Assembly (NCBI GenBank): GCA_026713185.1
Contig: JAPOOX010000116.1
Span: 1-34,892, forward strand
Length of the DNA: 34,892 nt
Reading direction: 5' to 3'
Source of the DNA: Gammaproteobacteria bacterium
GTDB lineage: Bacteria > Pseudomonadota > Gammaproteobacteria > Pseudomonadales > Azotimanducaceae
Shown: one piece after another, positions 34,261-34,892 of the stretch
Position numbering within the stretch: position 1 is the first letter of the stretch
Layout: each line of letters begins with the position of its first letter
Program-made: the position numbers and the translations under genes
Notes under the pieces: generated by a model
The model's database searches: none
The model's input: only the letters and a program-made list of their open reading frames with translations
What the model was told of the DNA's origin: nothing

Positions 34261-34532
34261 CTGTTAACAGATAGCACATTAGATACGGATTTGCGATATT
34301 CAATTGATTACGAAGACACGAGTTTCGATTACGTTTTTCTTTTGAAGTATTCGAGCATTTAAACGATAAAGCCAGTGATTCGATAAAAGATGTTGCCCTT
34401 TTTTGAGAGTCTGGAATGCGAGAGATAGCATCCGAGGTAGTGCGGGTACTCAAACCAGGAGGCAAACTGATTGTTACCACTCCGAATCCAAATTCCTTCA
34501 AGTCGTTGGAAAATCTTCTGTCGGGACAATAG
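34261..34532 (+). pseudogene. Remnant of a SAM-dependent methyltransferase
   Basis: The segments of a class I methyltransferase lie in order but in broken frames. SIDYEDTSFDYVFL is in one frame to about 34338. FEVFEHLNDKASDSIKD is in the next, entered at a T-rich run near 34333-34343. A TGA at about 34403 is followed, in the same frame, by ASEVVRVLKPGGKLIVTTPN to the stop at 34530. The motifs SFDxV, EHL and VLKPGG are typical of methyltransferase type 11/12 proteins. The N-terminal SAM-binding GxGxG part is missing. It is a decayed gene, not a functional one. Confidence 0.7.
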
Positions 34533-34535
34533 CAA

Positions 34536-34892
34536 TTACTTCTCGTGCAGTTCAGGTTTCACAGGCTGGACAAGGAAGAATCCTATCAACTGTTTACTGC
34601 CCCTACTCAAGTCTACCAGATAAATCGGGATTTCACTCTGATTGGAAGTGGCTTGTCTTACCTGTCCATTTGTCAAACTCATGGTAATTAAATTCCGGTC
34701 ACCGTGCACAGAAGTTCTTGCTGCCTCAGAACCGAAGTAGATCGCGTAGGGATGTGTTTCAATCTCATCAAAGAGAAACCACATTGATGATTTTCCGTTG
34801 GGTTGCAGGTTAAAACCCTCACCGGCCACACCAGTTTTGGGTCCCCAACGGCTAACTTTTGCGATAAACGACTCCTGTAAATCGTCCAGGGG
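34536..34892 (-). CDS. Hypothetical protein (partial, runs off right edge)
   Basis: A minus-strand frame is open from the right edge to TAA at 34536, at least 118 residues. It includes AKVSRWGPKTGVAGEGFNLQ, SSMWFLFDEIETHPYAIYFG, DRNLITMSLTNGQ and SEIPIYLVDLSRG. There are no membrane segments and I recognise no family. The true start lies outside the window. Its composition is like genuine coding sequence. Confidence 0.55.
   Translation of the reverse strand, partial: PLDDLQESFIAKVSRWGPKTGVAGEGFNLQPNGKSSMWFLFDEIETHPYAIYFGSEAARTSVHGDRNLITMSLTNGQVRQATSNQSEIPIYLVDLSRGSKQLIGFFLVQPVKPELHEK

Noticed and set aside
1-34892. CRISPR arrays, rRNA genes and prophage structural genes
   Set aside because: No regularly spaced repeats, rRNA signatures or phage morphogenesis proteins were seen.

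Overview
The window looks like a chromosomal segment of a gammaproteobacterium of about 50% GC. The evidence is two conserved blocks: initiator tRNA - rimP - nusA - infB - rbfA - truB - rpsO - pnp in the Escherichia coli order, and dksA - gluQ - pcnB. Individual proteins (HemL, PolB, SfsA, Acs, DksA) also read as gammaproteobacterial. The sequence does not allow a genus to be named.

Layout. 1-730 is the upstream end of an insertion sequence whose transposase runs off the left edge. 730-1940 is a sharply GC-richer block with one outer-membrane beta-barrel gene. 2080-4371 holds hemL and a PfkB-type sugar/nucleoside kinase. 4374-10427 (minus strand) is a tightly packed five-gene run: aminotransferase, sfsA, heme-type ABC permease, its ATPase, and DNA polymerase II. 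10555-21372 (plus strand) is the translation/transcription/RNA-decay operon from tRNA-fMet to pnp. It is interrupted between the tRNA and rimP by a 2.1-kb insert carrying a hipBA-type toxin-antitoxin pair. 21410-26503 (minus strand) carries acs, pcnB, gluQ and dksA.

26792-34892 is accessory: an O-acyltransferase with a C-terminal SGNH domain, an orphan MazE-like antitoxin whose toxin appears lost, and a two-gene ABC-type ATPase + DUF3226/TOPRIM-like pair. After these come two overlapping alpha/beta hydrolases, a lone PD-(D/E)XK nuclease of the NucS/DUF91 kind, a decayed methyltransferase, and a partial unknown gene leaving the right edge.

The most informative structure is the hipBA insert. 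The last 16 bases of the tRNA-fMet gene (10616-10631) recur exactly at 12732-12747, immediately before a terminator that looks like the tRNA's own. This is the footprint of site-specific integration into the 3' end of the initiator tRNA gene. It separates the tRNA promoter from the essential rimP-nusA-infB operon, and a promoter-like sequence inside the right end of the insert may have taken over. The second candidate of interest is the ATPase/DUF3226 pair, whose design resembles OLD/PARIS-type anti-phage systems.
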